Source: a virus
Direction: 5' to 3' (one strand)
IMG/VR virus record: IMGVR_UViG_3300019458_000021
Coordinates: 1-64,000 of that record
Length of the DNA stretch: 64,000 bases
Part shown: positions 30,606 through 39,526 of the stretch, piece after piece
How positions within the stretch are numbered: position 1 is the stretch's first letter
Layout of the letters: every line of letters begins with the position of its first letter
The notes under the pieces: model-generated
The model's database searches: none
What the model was told of the DNA's origin: nothing
The model's input: only the letters and a program-made list of their open reading frames with translations
Translations under genes and position numbers: made by a program

Positions 30606-30788
30606 CTTCGTATGCGCACAAGTTGGTTGTGATGCACGACGTTATGCTGATGCTATGGAATTTGGCGGAGGTGATTTCTGATGAAAGGATGGATCTAACC
30701 CTCACGATCACGCTATGATTAGAGAGTGTTGTCCAGTTTGGGTCAACAGTTTCGAGGAAGGGATCGAAATTCTTCCAAGGAGAAAGAA

Positions 30789-31082
30789 ATGATGTTCGGT
30801 CAGAAGATTAACGGTAAACGCGCTCAGAAACTCCTGGAGAACGGCGCCAAACTGTATGACGTTCGTGATGCAGTTGCATTTCGGGATGGGACCTTGCCAG
30901 GTGCGGTGAACCTACCTCTTCGTCAGGTGTCAACGCTGATGAAGCTTCCAAAAGACACTAAATTGATCTTGTTCGGCGCTTCAAACGATGACGAAAATTT
31001 GAAGCACATTCTCAACTACATCAGTCAGTTCGGCTTCACGGAAGTGTATTCGTTGGGGGCAAAGGAAAACTGGGATAAATGA
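30789..31082 (+). CDS. Rhodanese-fold protein without catalytic Cys
   Basis: 97 residues from ATG at 30789 (SD AAGGAGAAAGAA). LYDVRDAVAFRDGTLPGAVN is the rhodanese CH2A region. The active-site loop reads LFGASNDDEN, where a Cys is expected, so it is probably an inactive binding module. Stop overlaps the next ATG. Confidence 0.75.
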   Translation: MMFGQKINGKRAQKLLENGAKLYDVRDAVAFRDGTLPGAVNLPLRQVSTLMKLPKDTKLILFGASNDDENLKHILNYISQFGFTEVYSLGAKENWDK

Positions 31083-31426
31083 CCCCACAAGAATGGATTC
31101 AGTTGGCGTACACAGTTGACTCCGAAACAGTCAACCGTCAGCTCATGCGACGAGTAATGTATGACATTGGGGATTTACTTGTTGATGCATGGCAGTATCG
31201 ACACGCAAAGAACTCGATCTTTGAACGAGAAGTACTTGACATCGTCAACATCTACCTTACGGCCGATCCTGTTCGGCTAACCATCCTGCACATGATCAGC
31301 ATTCTTCGAGTTACGTTTCAAGTTCGTGATGTTCTTCAAGACTGGGTCTCGTTTCGTGATCAATGTGCAGACGAGATTCGTCGACGAAACGAGGATCCGC
31401 AAAAGCTTCTAGTCGGTTTGTTTTGA
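31079..31426 (+). CDS. Hypothetical helical protein
   Basis: 115 residues, coupled by ATGA to the rhodanese-like gene. All-alpha, no motifs recognised. Confidence 0.7.
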   Translation: MTPQEWIQLAYTVDSETVNRQLMRRVMYDIGDLLVDAWQYRHAKNSIFEREVLDIVNIYLTADPVRLTILHMISILRVTFQVRDVLQDWVSFRDQCADEIRRRNEDPQKLLVGLF

Positions 31427-31455
31427 CACGAATTCTTGTTTTTCTCCGAGCAGAA

Positions 31456-31463
31456 TATAAATA
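31456..31463 (+). promoter_or_regulatory. Late promoter TATAAATA
   Basis: 168 bp before the phoH start; the leader contains the 14-bp repeats. Confidence 0.6.
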
Positions 31464-31468
31464 CCGAT

Positions 31469-31524
31469 GCCGTTAACAACAGGCCGTTAACAACAGGCCG
31501 TTAACAACAGGCCGTTAACAACAG
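31469..31524 (+). repeat. Four tandem 14-bp repeats
   Basis: GCCGTTAACAACAG occurs four times without variation directly downstream of the late promoter. Each unit contains GTTAAC, a hexamer palindrome. Confidence 0.9.
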
Positions 31525-31630
31525 GCATAGGATATAAGATTGAACGTCTTTAATGACAAGACAATAGCACACCTCGCAGTTCCCTGCCATCCGTAACTTT
31601 GTACTACCTTTTCGCTAAGGAGGGCGCATT

Positions 31631-33487
31631 ATGTCCAAGAGAAGGAAAGCTTCGAAGCGCAATGAACTTTATGACATTACTGAGGCACTTGTCCTCAATG
31701 GAAAAGCAATGGAGGAAGGACCGCGCCGTAAAACATGGACAATGCACGACTTGAGACAAATTAAACCACTTACCCCCGCACAAGAAGAGATGTTTCATGA
31801 CTTCATCATGGGTAAAAACATCTGTGCACACGGCTCTGCCGGAACAGGAAAAGCACAACCTCTTCATAGTAAAATTCTCACACCAAAAGGGTGGAAATTT
31901 ATGGGCGATATCGTTGTTGGGGATAAGGTGCTCACACCTAAAAATACCTCTGCGACCGTTATTGGTGTTTTCTCACAAGGTAAAAAGGATATTTTTACCA
32001 TTACTTTTAGTGATGGTGCCACAGCCCAAGCTTGTGCGGAACATTTGTGGAAATGTCACGTTCCAAGTGATTTTTGGAATACAAAGGATAGCACTGAAAA
32101 AATTGTTAATACAGAGTTTCTTTCGGTGTGGTTGGATGAAAAAACTACACGAAATAGTCCTGCTAACATTTCTATTGATCTTGTTAATGCCATTGAACAG
32201 CCAACACAATATTTACTTATTGATCCGTATTTGTTAGGTGTGTTGTTGGGGGATGGACACATTTCACAGAGCACGCCCAAACTATCATCTGCTGACCGAC
32301 ACATTGTTGAAACAATTCAAACAATTCTTCAAAAAGAAGAATATAGTCTAAAACAATCAACAGGAACTTACGATTACAATATCGTAAATCTTACTCATTA
32401 CCGTGATGGAATATATCAACGTGGAGGGAGGAAGAAGACCAACAATTACACCGATAAGTTGAAAGAGCTTGCTTTATATGGAAAACGCTCGCACGAAAAA
32501 TTTATTCCTAAGTCTTATAAAGAAGGAAGTATAGAGCAACGTTTGGAACTCCTACGTGGTCTTATGGATACTGACGGAACCGTTAGTAAGCGAAACGGAG
32601 GGGTTTCATTTACTACAACCAGTCCACACCTTGCTTGTGACGTTCAAGAAATTCTTTGGTCGCTTGGTGCAAAATGTTCAATAAAAACACGACAGCCTAC
32701 ATACACTTACAAAGATGAAAGAAAAATTGGGCGAGTCGCATATACGTTGTTTATCTCTTATCCCAAACCCAAAGAACTTTTTTCTCTACCACGAAAACGT
32801 GACCTGTGTCACGACACATATCAACAAAAACAACTATGTCGCCAAGTTATTAGTGTTGAACTAACAAGTCAGGAGGAAGCACAATGCATTATGATAGATG
32901 ATCAGGATCATCTATATATTACCGATGATTACGTCATTACCCACAACACATTCGTCGGATTATGGCTCGCTCTTAACGAACTGCTTCGTAAAGATAGCGG
33001 AATCGATCGTATTATCATCGTACGTTCTGCTGTACCTAGTCGCGAACAAGGCTTCCTACCAGGCACTTTGGAAGAGAAATCCGGAGTGTATGAGACACCA
33101 TATCGTGATATGTTCCACAACTTCTTTGGAAAGTACTCAACATATGATGATATGAAAGCGGCAGGACTAGTTGAGTTCTGCACAACATCATATTTGCGCG
33201 GCTTAACATGGGACAATGCCGTTGTTGTGGTCGACGAAGGACAAAACATGCGATGGGATGAAATCAACACAATCATGACGAGGGTTGGCAAATACACTCG
33301 AGTGATTTTTGTTGGTGACGTGCCGCAGACAGATCTACGATCTTCACACGACAAATCGGGTATGGGGGACTTCTTACGAGTTCTACCCCACCTTCCTTCT
33401 TTCAACACAATCCGCTTTACACATCACGATATCGTTCGAAGCGAGTTCGTCAAACAGTGGATCATCGCATCTGAATCGTTGAGGTAA
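31631..33487 (+). CDS. phoH: PhoH-family ATPase interrupted by an intein
   Basis: 618 residues: exteins of 74 and 179 flank a 365-residue intein. After splicing, GSAGTGK|T-F restores the Walker A of PhoH. IIVRSAVPSREQGFLPG, VVVVDEGQNMRWDEINTIM (Walker B) and FVGDVPQTDL follow, so the enzyme would be a complete ~253-residue PhoH. SD TAAGGAGGGCGC. PhoH ATPases/RNA helicases are common in phages; their role is unsettled. Confidence 0.92.
   Translation: MSKRRKASKRNELYDITEALVLNGKAMEEGPRRKTWTMHDLRQIKPLTPAQEEMFHDFIMGKNICAHGSAGTGKAQPLHSKILTPKGWKFMGDIVVGDKVLTPKNTSATVIGVFSQGKKDIFTITFSDGATAQACAEHLWKCHVPSDFWNTKDSTEKIVNTEFLSVWLDEKTTRNSPANISIDLVNAIEQPTQYLLIDPYLLGVLLGDGHISQSTPKLSSADRHIVETIQTILQKEEYSLKQSTGTYDYNIVNLTHYRDGIYQRGGRKKTNNYTDKLKELALYGKRSHEKFIPKSYKEGSIEQRLELLRGLMDTDGTVSKRNGGVSFTTTSPHLACDVQEILWSLGAKCSIKTRQPTYTYKDERKIGRVAYTLFISYPKPKELFSLPRKRDLCHDTYQQKQLCRQVISVELTSQEEAQCIMIDDQDHLYITDDYVITHNTFVGLWLALNELLRKDSGIDRIIIVRSAVPSREQGFLPGTLEEKSGVYETPYRDMFHNFFGKYSTYDDMKAAGLVEFCTTSYLRGLTWDNAVVVVDEGQNMRWDEINTIMTRVGKYTRVIFVGDVPQTDLRSSHDKSGMGDFLRVLPHLPSFNTIRFTHHDIVRSEFVKQWIIASESLR
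31853..32947 (+). mobile_element. PhoH intein with LAGLIDADG endonuclease
   Basis: Residues 75-439. It starts with Ala instead of Cys/Ser (AQPLHSKILTPKGWKFMGDI, block A), ends YVITHN with Thr as +1 residue, and carries two dodecapeptide motifs (LLGVLLGDGHIS, LRGLMDTDGTVS). Inserted at the invariant Lys-Thr of Walker A. Ala1 inteins splice by an altered first step, so activity is plausible but should be tested. Confidence 0.9.
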
Positions 33488-33506
33488 GTCGATTTTGATG
33501 TTAAGG

Positions 33507-33529
33507 TGGTGGATTCAAGGAATCCACCA
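33507..33529 (+). promoter_or_regulatory. Start-codon hairpin of the Thg1-like gene
   Basis: TGGTGGATTC-AAG-GAATCCACCA ends on the A of the ATG. The SD (AAGGA) is loop and stem, so folding would hide it. Confidence 0.55.
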
Positions 33530-34455
33530 TGACAGACAAAACAACCCTCGGCGATCGCATGAAGGAGTACGAAGCAACGTCTCAATCAACATTGCTCCGA
33601 CGCACCCCGATTATTGTTCGTGTTGATGGACGAGCATTCCACACATTCACAAAACGATTTGTTGCTCCACAACCAATTCCTCCTGATAGTTTCGATGAAG
33701 CTCGCTTGACATCGAACAAAATTGAGGACCCGTCGTTGCGCTTAGGTCCATTTAGTGAAATGCTTCACCAGACGATGACCTACACAGCTGCAACATTGTT
33801 CAACCAACTACAAACAGCAGTATTTGTTTACACGCAAAGTGATGAGATCTCCATTTTGTTACGTGACTGGGACCGATTGGAAACACAGCAATGGTTCGGA
33901 GGGAACTTACAGAAGATCGTCTCCCTGTCGTCATCAATTGCCGCAACAGCATTCAATTACCTCCTAAATCACGTTGCGAAGTTCGTTCCTTGTTCAACTC
34001 AAGAACTTGCACAGTTTGACGCTCGTGCGTACAATCTTCCTAAAGAAGAAGTCACCAACTATTTCTTGTGGCGACAACAAGACGCTTCACGTAACAGCGT
34101 GAACATGCTTGGTCGATTCTACTTCTCGCAGAAAGAAATGCACGGTAAGAGCATCAGCGAGGTTCAGGAAATGTTGTGGTCTAAGCATCAAGTTAATTGG
34201 GACGCGCTCACGACATGGAAGAAACGCGGAGCGTGTGTTTATCAGCGCGCTGACTGGAGTCCATTTATGTCATTCCCGCGGGGAATGATTGACGACGATC
34301 CACCAATATTCTCCCAAGATCGTCCATTTGTTGAACGACACTTGTCGCCTATTTCGAATGGTCCTGACGGACCACAGGAAGGTGCGAGATTTGTCGACGT
34401 GGTAACAGGTCTGACCATAGAATGGGATGGCCTACAATGGAGACCTGTTGAATGA
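33529..34455 (+). CDS. Thg1-like 3'-5' tRNA polymerase
   Basis: 308 residues. GDRMKEYE, IIVRVDGRAFHTFTK (first metal Asp), TQSDEISILL (second metal site), DARAYNLPKEEVTNYFLWRQ, NSVNMLGRFYFS, MHGKS and KRGACVY are the Thg1 blocks in order. Thg1 adds G-1 to tRNA-His; Thg1-like proteins in bacteria and phages repair 5'-truncated tRNAs by templated 3'-5' synthesis. Here tRNA-His already encodes G-1, which favours repair. Many phage tRNAs in this window have defective 5' ends. Confidence 0.9.
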   Translation: MTDKTTLGDRMKEYEATSQSTLLRRTPIIVRVDGRAFHTFTKRFVAPQPIPPDSFDEARLTSNKIEDPSLRLGPFSEMLHQTMTYTAATLFNQLQTAVFVYTQSDEISILLRDWDRLETQQWFGGNLQKIVSLSSSIAATAFNYLLNHVAKFVPCSTQELAQFDARAYNLPKEEVTNYFLWRQQDASRNSVNMLGRFYFSQKEMHGKSISEVQEMLWSKHQVNWDALTTWKKRGACVYQRADWSPFMSFPRGMIDDDPPIFSQDRPFVERHLSPISNGPDGPQEGARFVDVVTGLTIEWDGLQWRPVE

Positions 34456-34646
34456 AATCATACGTTTACGAACACATTGAAGTCAAAAAGACTGGTCGAC
34501 AAGCAACACGTACCTTATCTTCAAAGAAAGATGAAGTTCTTGTTGAAATCACTCCTGTGCATGACCGCGATGGAACTTGGCACAAGTGGATTCCAGAGCG
34601 AGTCTTGTTTACTGTCGAAGACACAAAAGGAGACGACAATGACTAA
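34452..34646 (+). CDS. Small hypothetical protein
   Basis: 64 residues, ATGA overlap with the Thg1-like gene and overlap with the next start. Beta-rich (VLVEITPVHDRDGTWHKWIP). Unknown. Confidence 0.7.
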   Translation: MKSYVYEHIEVKKTGRQATRTLSSKKDEVLVEITPVHDRDGTWHKWIPERVLFTVEDTKGDDND

Positions 34647-34965
34647 AAGAGAAGCGTCAGTAGTTAGCAAGGAAACAATCGAAGAACTACTCAAAGAAGC
34701 AGCTCACAACTTCATCTATCCACATGCACGATTCTGCATGTACGACAACGGTGAAGACATGACAGAAGCAGATATGTGGGCAGAAACATGGGAATGGCTT
34801 AATGGCAAGCTCCCAAAGAAAGACAGATATCCAAACCTGGTCGAATATATCAAGGGGTATCTGGCAGATGAAATTCAGAAAGCGAAAGACGATGCAGTCG
34901 AGCCCTACGAAGATGAGTGGCGACCGATGGTCGCGCAATTCCTTGACGAGAAATCATCATGGTAA
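34639..34965 (+). CDS. Small acidic helical protein
   Basis: 108 residues from ATG at 34639 with SD AAAGGAGACGAC inside the upstream gene. Acidic, Trp-rich (DMWAETWEWLNGKLPKKDR). Unknown family. Overlaps the thymidylate synthase start by 7 bases. Confidence 0.72.
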   Translation: MTKREASVVSKETIEELLKEAAHNFIYPHARFCMYDNGEDMTEADMWAETWEWLNGKLPKKDRYPNLVEYIKGYLADEIQKAKDDAVEPYEDEWRPMVAQFLDEKSSW

Positions 34966-36725
34966 CACACGACGAACAATACATTGCGTGCGTTAAGCAC
35001 ATTCTCGAGCACGGCGTTCAAAAACCAAACCGCACAGGGATCGACACGATCGGTGTGTTCGGCTATCAAATGCGTTTCGATCTGCGCGACTATTCGATTC
35101 CATTACTGACGACCAAGAAGGTGCACACAAAGTCGATAATTCATGAACTATTGTGGATGATGTCAGGTCGCGAAGATGTGAAATATCTTGAACAACACCA
35201 AATCACGATATGGGATGAATGGAAGAATAACAAAAGTCAACTAGGTCCAGTTTACGGCGCCATGTGGAGAGCTTATCCGCCCCCTCCAACGTTTTCACCA
35301 ACGCCCATTCGAAACGTTATAGACAATACGAAGATGCGCTCTTGGCAAGATGTTGTACCAACAATGATCTTATCGGAAGGAAAATATTCAAACAAACGAT
35401 TTACAAACATACAGGGAAGGTGCTATGTTGTTCTTGGTGTAGATGGTTTTCAAAATAATGGGGCTAAAGGACGAACGACAACTTATGCTGTTCGGTTTGA
35501 ACAAAGTGGCTGGATAAAACATGGTGTTAGCACAAGATTGGTTCGTTCAGGTCGATTTGTGGATCAGTCGGTGCCGTCTATCTATGGGATTGGAGCACTT
35601 GGTAACTATCGAAACAAAAAAGAAACGGAACAAAACAAACACTTACGACGAACGTGGGAACTGATGCTGTCTCGATGTTATAATCCTAATGATATAGCTT
35701 TTGAAACACACGGCAAGCAAGGCGTAAAAGTGTGCGAACGCTGGAAAGTTTTGAGCGATTTTCTTGAAGACGTCAAACTGCTGCCCAACTGGTTTGTCAA
35801 GCAACAAAAACAGAACTATGTCCTTGACAAAGACTATTACGGTTCTTCAAAACTTTACCATCCTGAAACGTGTGTGTGGCTTCCAAGATCACACAACAAT
35901 CTTTACCGCAAGGATGCTGTGCCTATTGTTTTATCTTCACCATCTAGCACACTGTTCTTTCCATGTGAAAACACCGCGGCAAAGTTTGTGGGGACAACAG
36001 CAGTAGTAATCAAAGCGAGACGTCTTGGAAAAGTAAAAACACTTATAAACGGTTTTGAGGTTGAACCATTTGTCAATAAAAACTTCGTTGTTCGATATCC
36101 AAACACGATTGATCAAGTCGCTACTATCGTTTGGAAACTGAAGAACACACCAAACGACCGCCGTCTCATTGTGTCGGGTTGGCATCCAGGGCTCTTGCCC
36201 TTCGATGGCATTTCTCCTTCTGAAAACGCTTCTCTTGGTCGTCAAGCATTGCCTCCATGTCACTATACGTTTCAACTATATGCAAAACCACTAACTGTTC
36301 AAGAGAGGTTGTATTCAATGACACGTCTTTATCACATTCCGGATGATGGATCAATGGATAACATAGAACAAATCCTCGATGAAAACAAAGTCCCAAAATA
36401 CGAATTGTCGCTGTTACTGAATCAACGGTCATGTGATGTTGGACTTGGTGTTCCATTTAATATCGTTCAATACAGTCTAATGCTTCGAATGTTTTGCGAG
36501 GTTGCAAATATGTCACCAGGCGATTTCATTTGGAGTGGTGCTGATGTACACATCTATGTTAACCACGTTGAATCTTTGCAAGAACAGATCACAAGAGAAC
36601 CGTATCAGTCGCCAAAATTTCGATTCAACAAAAGGGTTGACTCAATTGATTGTTTCAAGTACGATGACTTCGTTGTTGAAGGGTACATATCTCATCCACC
36701 GGTCAAAATGGACGTAGCTGTATGA
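34959..36725 (+). CDS. thyA: Thymidylate synthase with in-frame HNH insertion
   Basis: 588 residues: a ThyA of ~314 plus 274 inserted codons. ThyA blocks: RTGIDTIGVFGYQMRFDLRD, QLGPVYGAMWRAYP, then after the insertion NTIDQVATIVWKLKNTPNDR, PCHYTFQLY (catalytic Cys), LLNQRSCDVGLGVPFNI and SGADVHIYVNH. The insertion separates YP from NTIDQ next to the folate/dUMP region. It makes dTMP from dUMP with methylene-THF; DHFR follows at 38796. Whether the unspliced protein works is unknown. Confidence 0.92.
   Translation: MVTHDEQYIACVKHILEHGVQKPNRTGIDTIGVFGYQMRFDLRDYSIPLLTTKKVHTKSIIHELLWMMSGREDVKYLEQHQITIWDEWKNNKSQLGPVYGAMWRAYPPPPTFSPTPIRNVIDNTKMRSWQDVVPTMILSEGKYSNKRFTNIQGRCYVVLGVDGFQNNGAKGRTTTYAVRFEQSGWIKHGVSTRLVRSGRFVDQSVPSIYGIGALGNYRNKKETEQNKHLRRTWELMLSRCYNPNDIAFETHGKQGVKVCERWKVLSDFLEDVKLLPNWFVKQQKQNYVLDKDYYGSSKLYHPETCVWLPRSHNNLYRKDAVPIVLSSPSSTLFFPCENTAAKFVGTTAVVIKARRLGKVKTLINGFEVEPFVNKNFVVRYPNTIDQVATIVWKLKNTPNDRRLIVSGWHPGLLPFDGISPSENASLGRQALPPCHYTFQLYAKPLTVQERLYSMTRLYHIPDDGSMDNIEQILDENKVPKYELSLLLNQRSCDVGLGVPFNIVQYSLMLRMFCEVANMSPGDFIWSGADVHIYVNHVESLQEQITREPYQSPKFRFNKRVDSIDCFKYDDFVVEGYISHPPVKMDVAV
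35280..36101 (+). mobile_element. In-frame HNH/GIY-like insertion in thyA
   Basis: 274 codons open throughout and flanked by YP codons on both sides (TATCC repeat). The core HLRRTWELMLSRCYNPND, HGKQGVKVCERW, LDKDYYGSSKLYHPETCVW resembles phage HNH endonucleases of the 'W-ML-RCY / GV-VC-RW / LD+D / NCRW' type. No intein block A, no terminal His-Asn, no +1 Cys/Ser/Thr: it is not a recognisable intein. Confidence 0.7.
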
Positions 36726-36841
36726 TCATCTATCGTATTCGCAGCAACAAAACGGGCAAAATCTTACTTCAGTCCGAAACCGTTGGTGATGCGATCCGTG
36801 AGTGCATCGCTCGTGGATACAATGTACGAGGCAAAAAATGA
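36722..36841 (+). CDS. 39-residue protein
   Basis: ATGA overlaps at both ends (with thyA and with the ligase), typical phage packing. MIIYRIRSNKTGKILLQSET reads like a small beta protein. Function unknown. Confidence 0.65.
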   Translation: MIIYRIRSNKTGKILLQSETVGDAIRECIARGYNVRGKK

Positions 36842-38799
36842 CTAAGACTCGCACGTCACTTCAAATCGCCCAAGATTATCTCGTCTTCGGTATTGATTAT
36901 ATTCCCTTCGACGAAGTCATTCAAATGCTTCGAGCAGCGGATGAACTCTATCACGGTGTCGAAGAGAGCTTCCTATCCGATTCCGAATATGACGAAGCCT
37001 ATCGATTCGCGCAGAGAAAAGAACCGACTCACACATACTTCCTCGGAACGGGCAGCAAGGTGCGTGGAAGTAAGATTAAGCTTCCGTATCCGATGGGATC
37101 GCTCACGCAAGTTTACGAGGGCGAAACCGCCAAATGGATTACACAATCGGGAGCTGACAGTACATCAGTCATCATTACGGACAAACTAGATGGGCTAAGT
37201 GCATTGCTTGTCTATGATCATCAGGGCAAGCTTCAAATCGCCTATTCACGAGGAGATGGTATCGAGGGAGCTGATATCACTCGGCACATCTCGTTGATTC
37301 CGTCTGTTCCTCAACAAGTTCGTAACGCGAATTTAGTTGTGCGTGGGGAAGTGATCATGAAGAAGCTAAACTTCCCGACGGCGCAATCAACGATGAAAAC
37401 TCGAAGTGGTCAGCTGTACAAGAACTCACGGAATATGACCGCCGGTCTGATGAACAGCAGTTCCAATCCAGCTGCAATCTACCAACTGCTCGATTTCGTT
37501 GCTTACGAAATCGTGGCAGGAGGTGACCACACTATGAAATCGCTGATGCTTGATGAACTGGTTATCAAACATGGCTTCCTCGTGCCTGGTTGGCAGTCGT
37601 ACAACGCACACGAACTAAACGACACGATTCTAATCGATCGTCTCAACCAACGACGAACCGAATCGGTATATGAACTTGATGGGCTTGTTCTCGATTTCAA
37701 CAATTCTGACTATCGTCAGGGATACGATACTAGTTCGCTCAATCCAAAATACGCTCGCAAGTTCAAAATTGCGGAGGCATCAAATCTTGCCGAGGCGACT
37801 GTTGTTGAAGTCGAGTTGAACCTATCGAAGGACGGTTACTTCAAACCGCGCGTTAAGATTGAGCCCGTTGAATTGGTCGGTGTAACAGTTCAATATGCAA
37901 CAGGATTCAATGCCAAGTTCATCTATGACAATCAAATCGGGCCAGGCGCTGTGATCAAAATCACGCGCAGCGGCGATGTGATTCCATTCATCACTGGTGT
38001 GGTTTCACCTGCGATCGTCAGTGATTTCAACACGTGGTTCGAGATGCAATTCGAGGCATATGGCGACTGGAAATGGACCGAAACTGGTGTTGATGTAATC
38101 CTTGTTGATGCGGCTAGCAATGAGAAAGTACAGTTTGAACGTTTGCTCGACTTCTTCAATACAATCGACATTCCAGCAATGAAGGAAGGCAATTTGCAAG
38201 AGATTTTTCGTGCTGGTTTCACAACACCAGAAGATGTCCTCAATCTCACTGGTGCTGAGCTGCAATCGTTACTCGGCCGGTCAATCGGCGCAAAAATTCA
38301 ACAAGGGCTTCGCGAAAAGTTCACAAACATCCCTCTGTATTTGTTGATGGGTGCTCACCCATCCTTCGGGCGAGGCGTTGGTGTTCGCAAGATGAAGAAG
38401 CTGTACGACAAGTTCGAAGGCAAGCTCGAAATGTTCCGCTTCCCGTCTAACATTGTTCTGATTGAAGGATTTGAAGCGAAGACGGCACAAAAGATTGCTA
38501 ACGGATATCAAACATTCATGCAGTTTCTTGACGACGTGAAACGCGTCGTTACGATTGCGCCTTATCAAGCGCCCGCTCAAGGCCAACTGTCCGGCTTGAC
38601 AGTCGTGTTCACTGGTTTCCGTGACGAAGATCTCGAAAAAGCGATCGAGTCGGCTGGTGGAAAGATCGGGTCGACCGTCAGCAAAAATACATCATTGCTC
38701 GTTGCAGCAGATCCGGATAGCACGTCTGGAAAAGCAGCAAAGGCTCGTGAGCTGGGTGTGAAAGTGATCTCTCCGGATGAAATGAGGACAATGGTATGA
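36838..38799 (+). CDS. ligA: NAD+-dependent DNA ligase
   Basis: 653 residues from ATG at 36838. Domain Ia, adenylation domain with DKLDGLSALL (AMP-lysine) and RGDGIEG, OB fold (TRSGDVIPFITGV), helix-hairpin-helix region and a C-terminal BRCT domain (LSGLTVVFTGFRDEDLEKAI). The Cys4 zinc finger normally found between OB and HhH is absent: no CxxC occurs there. It consumes NAD+, the product of the salvage genes in this phage. Confidence 0.92.
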   Translation: MTKTRTSLQIAQDYLVFGIDYIPFDEVIQMLRAADELYHGVEESFLSDSEYDEAYRFAQRKEPTHTYFLGTGSKVRGSKIKLPYPMGSLTQVYEGETAKWITQSGADSTSVIITDKLDGLSALLVYDHQGKLQIAYSRGDGIEGADITRHISLIPSVPQQVRNANLVVRGEVIMKKLNFPTAQSTMKTRSGQLYKNSRNMTAGLMNSSSNPAAIYQLLDFVAYEIVAGGDHTMKSLMLDELVIKHGFLVPGWQSYNAHELNDTILIDRLNQRRTESVYELDGLVLDFNNSDYRQGYDTSSLNPKYARKFKIAEASNLAEATVVEVELNLSKDGYFKPRVKIEPVELVGVTVQYATGFNAKFIYDNQIGPGAVIKITRSGDVIPFITGVVSPAIVSDFNTWFEMQFEAYGDWKWTETGVDVILVDAASNEKVQFERLLDFFNTIDIPAMKEGNLQEIFRAGFTTPEDVLNLTGAELQSLLGRSIGAKIQQGLREKFTNIPLYLLMGAHPSFGRGVGVRKMKKLYDKFEGKLEMFRFPSNIVLIEGFEAKTAQKIANGYQTFMQFLDDVKRVVTIAPYQAPAQGQLSGLTVVFTGFRDEDLEKAIESAGGKIGSTVSKNTSLLVAADPDSTSGKAAKARELGVKVISPDEMRTMV

Positions 38800-39455
38800 G
38801 ACAGCAACGTCCGATGACAGAAGAAGAATGTGCTTACTTTCAAAAGTTGCTCGATGAACACTTTGACACAAAACGAAAGCTTCAAGAAGCCCGTCGTAAA
38901 GCGATTCAAACGCAGAAGGACATTGACAGAGCGCCTTCTCGTTATTGTGACTTTGTTGTGATTGTGGCAGTTGATCAATACGGCGGAATCGCTAAGGACA
39001 AAACGATTCCGTGGCGGTTTCCAGAAGACATGAAGTGGTTCCAAAATCATACAAAGGGGCACAAATGTGTGATGGGTTGCCACACTTACGAAGAGATTAA
39101 CACGATTCTCGATGAGAAGGCCAAGGACAGCGTGCTGCCTGATCGTGAATGCTTCGTTGTATCTTCAACGCTCGCAGATCTTCCGAACGCAAAGGTGATC
39201 AAGTCGCTGACAGAAATCGAAAAACATCTAGTTGCTGATGAACGTGAAACGGTGTTTGTCATTGGAGGCGAAAGGCTATTCCGTGAAGCATTGGCACTCG
39301 CCAACACGGTGTACATGACAATCATCAACGACGGTTACAATTGCGATCAACACTTTCCTGTCACATTTGTCACGGAACACTTCACTGAGGAACATACATA
39401 CAAAGTCAACACGAACGACAAGTTGCGTTTCACAACTTGGAAGCGAAACGACTAA
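38796..39455 (+). CDS. folA: Dihydrofolate reductase with N-terminal extension
   Basis: 219 residues; the DHFR fold starts near residue 50 (VVIVAVDQYGGIAKDKTIPW), then PEDMKWFQNHTKGHKCVMG and VFVIGGERLFREAL. The first ~48 residues form an extra helical segment. It regenerates THF for ThyA. ATGA overlap with ligA. Confidence 0.9.
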   Translation: MRQQRPMTEEECAYFQKLLDEHFDTKRKLQEARRKAIQTQKDIDRAPSRYCDFVVIVAVDQYGGIAKDKTIPWRFPEDMKWFQNHTKGHKCVMGCHTYEEINTILDEKAKDSVLPDRECFVVSSTLADLPNAKVIKSLTEIEKHLVADERETVFVIGGERLFREALALANTVYMTIINDGYNCDQHFPVTFVTEHFTEEHTYKVNTNDKLRFTTWKRND

Positions 39456-39472
39456 TATCACTCGATTCAGCG

Positions 39473-39501
39473 TTGCCTAGTTGACCCTTTTGTCGTATAA
39501 T
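39473..39501 (+). promoter_or_regulatory. sigma70-like promoter
   Basis: TTGCCT, 17 bp, TATAAT before the small genes leading to acb1. Confidence 0.6.
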
Positions 39502-39526
39502 TCTCTGGTTTCAATGGAGAAAAGAC

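Noticed and set aside
30589-30681. 30-residue frame from TTG (KAVGDFVCAQVGCDARRYAD)
   Set aside because: Protein-like composition, but a TTG start, overlap with the MazG gene and no family; too weak to list as a gene.
31469-31524. Possible CRISPR-like array
   Set aside because: The four 14-bp units are contiguous with no spacers and no cas genes are nearby.
35280-36101. Group I intron in thyA, as in T4 td
   Set aside because: The inserted segment is open for all 274 codons and no catalytic-core intron pattern is evident; RNA data could reopen this.
39481-39501. TTGACC-TATAAT as a promoter
   Set aside because: The spacing is only 9 bp; TTGCCT 17 bp upstream of the same TATAAT is the better -35.
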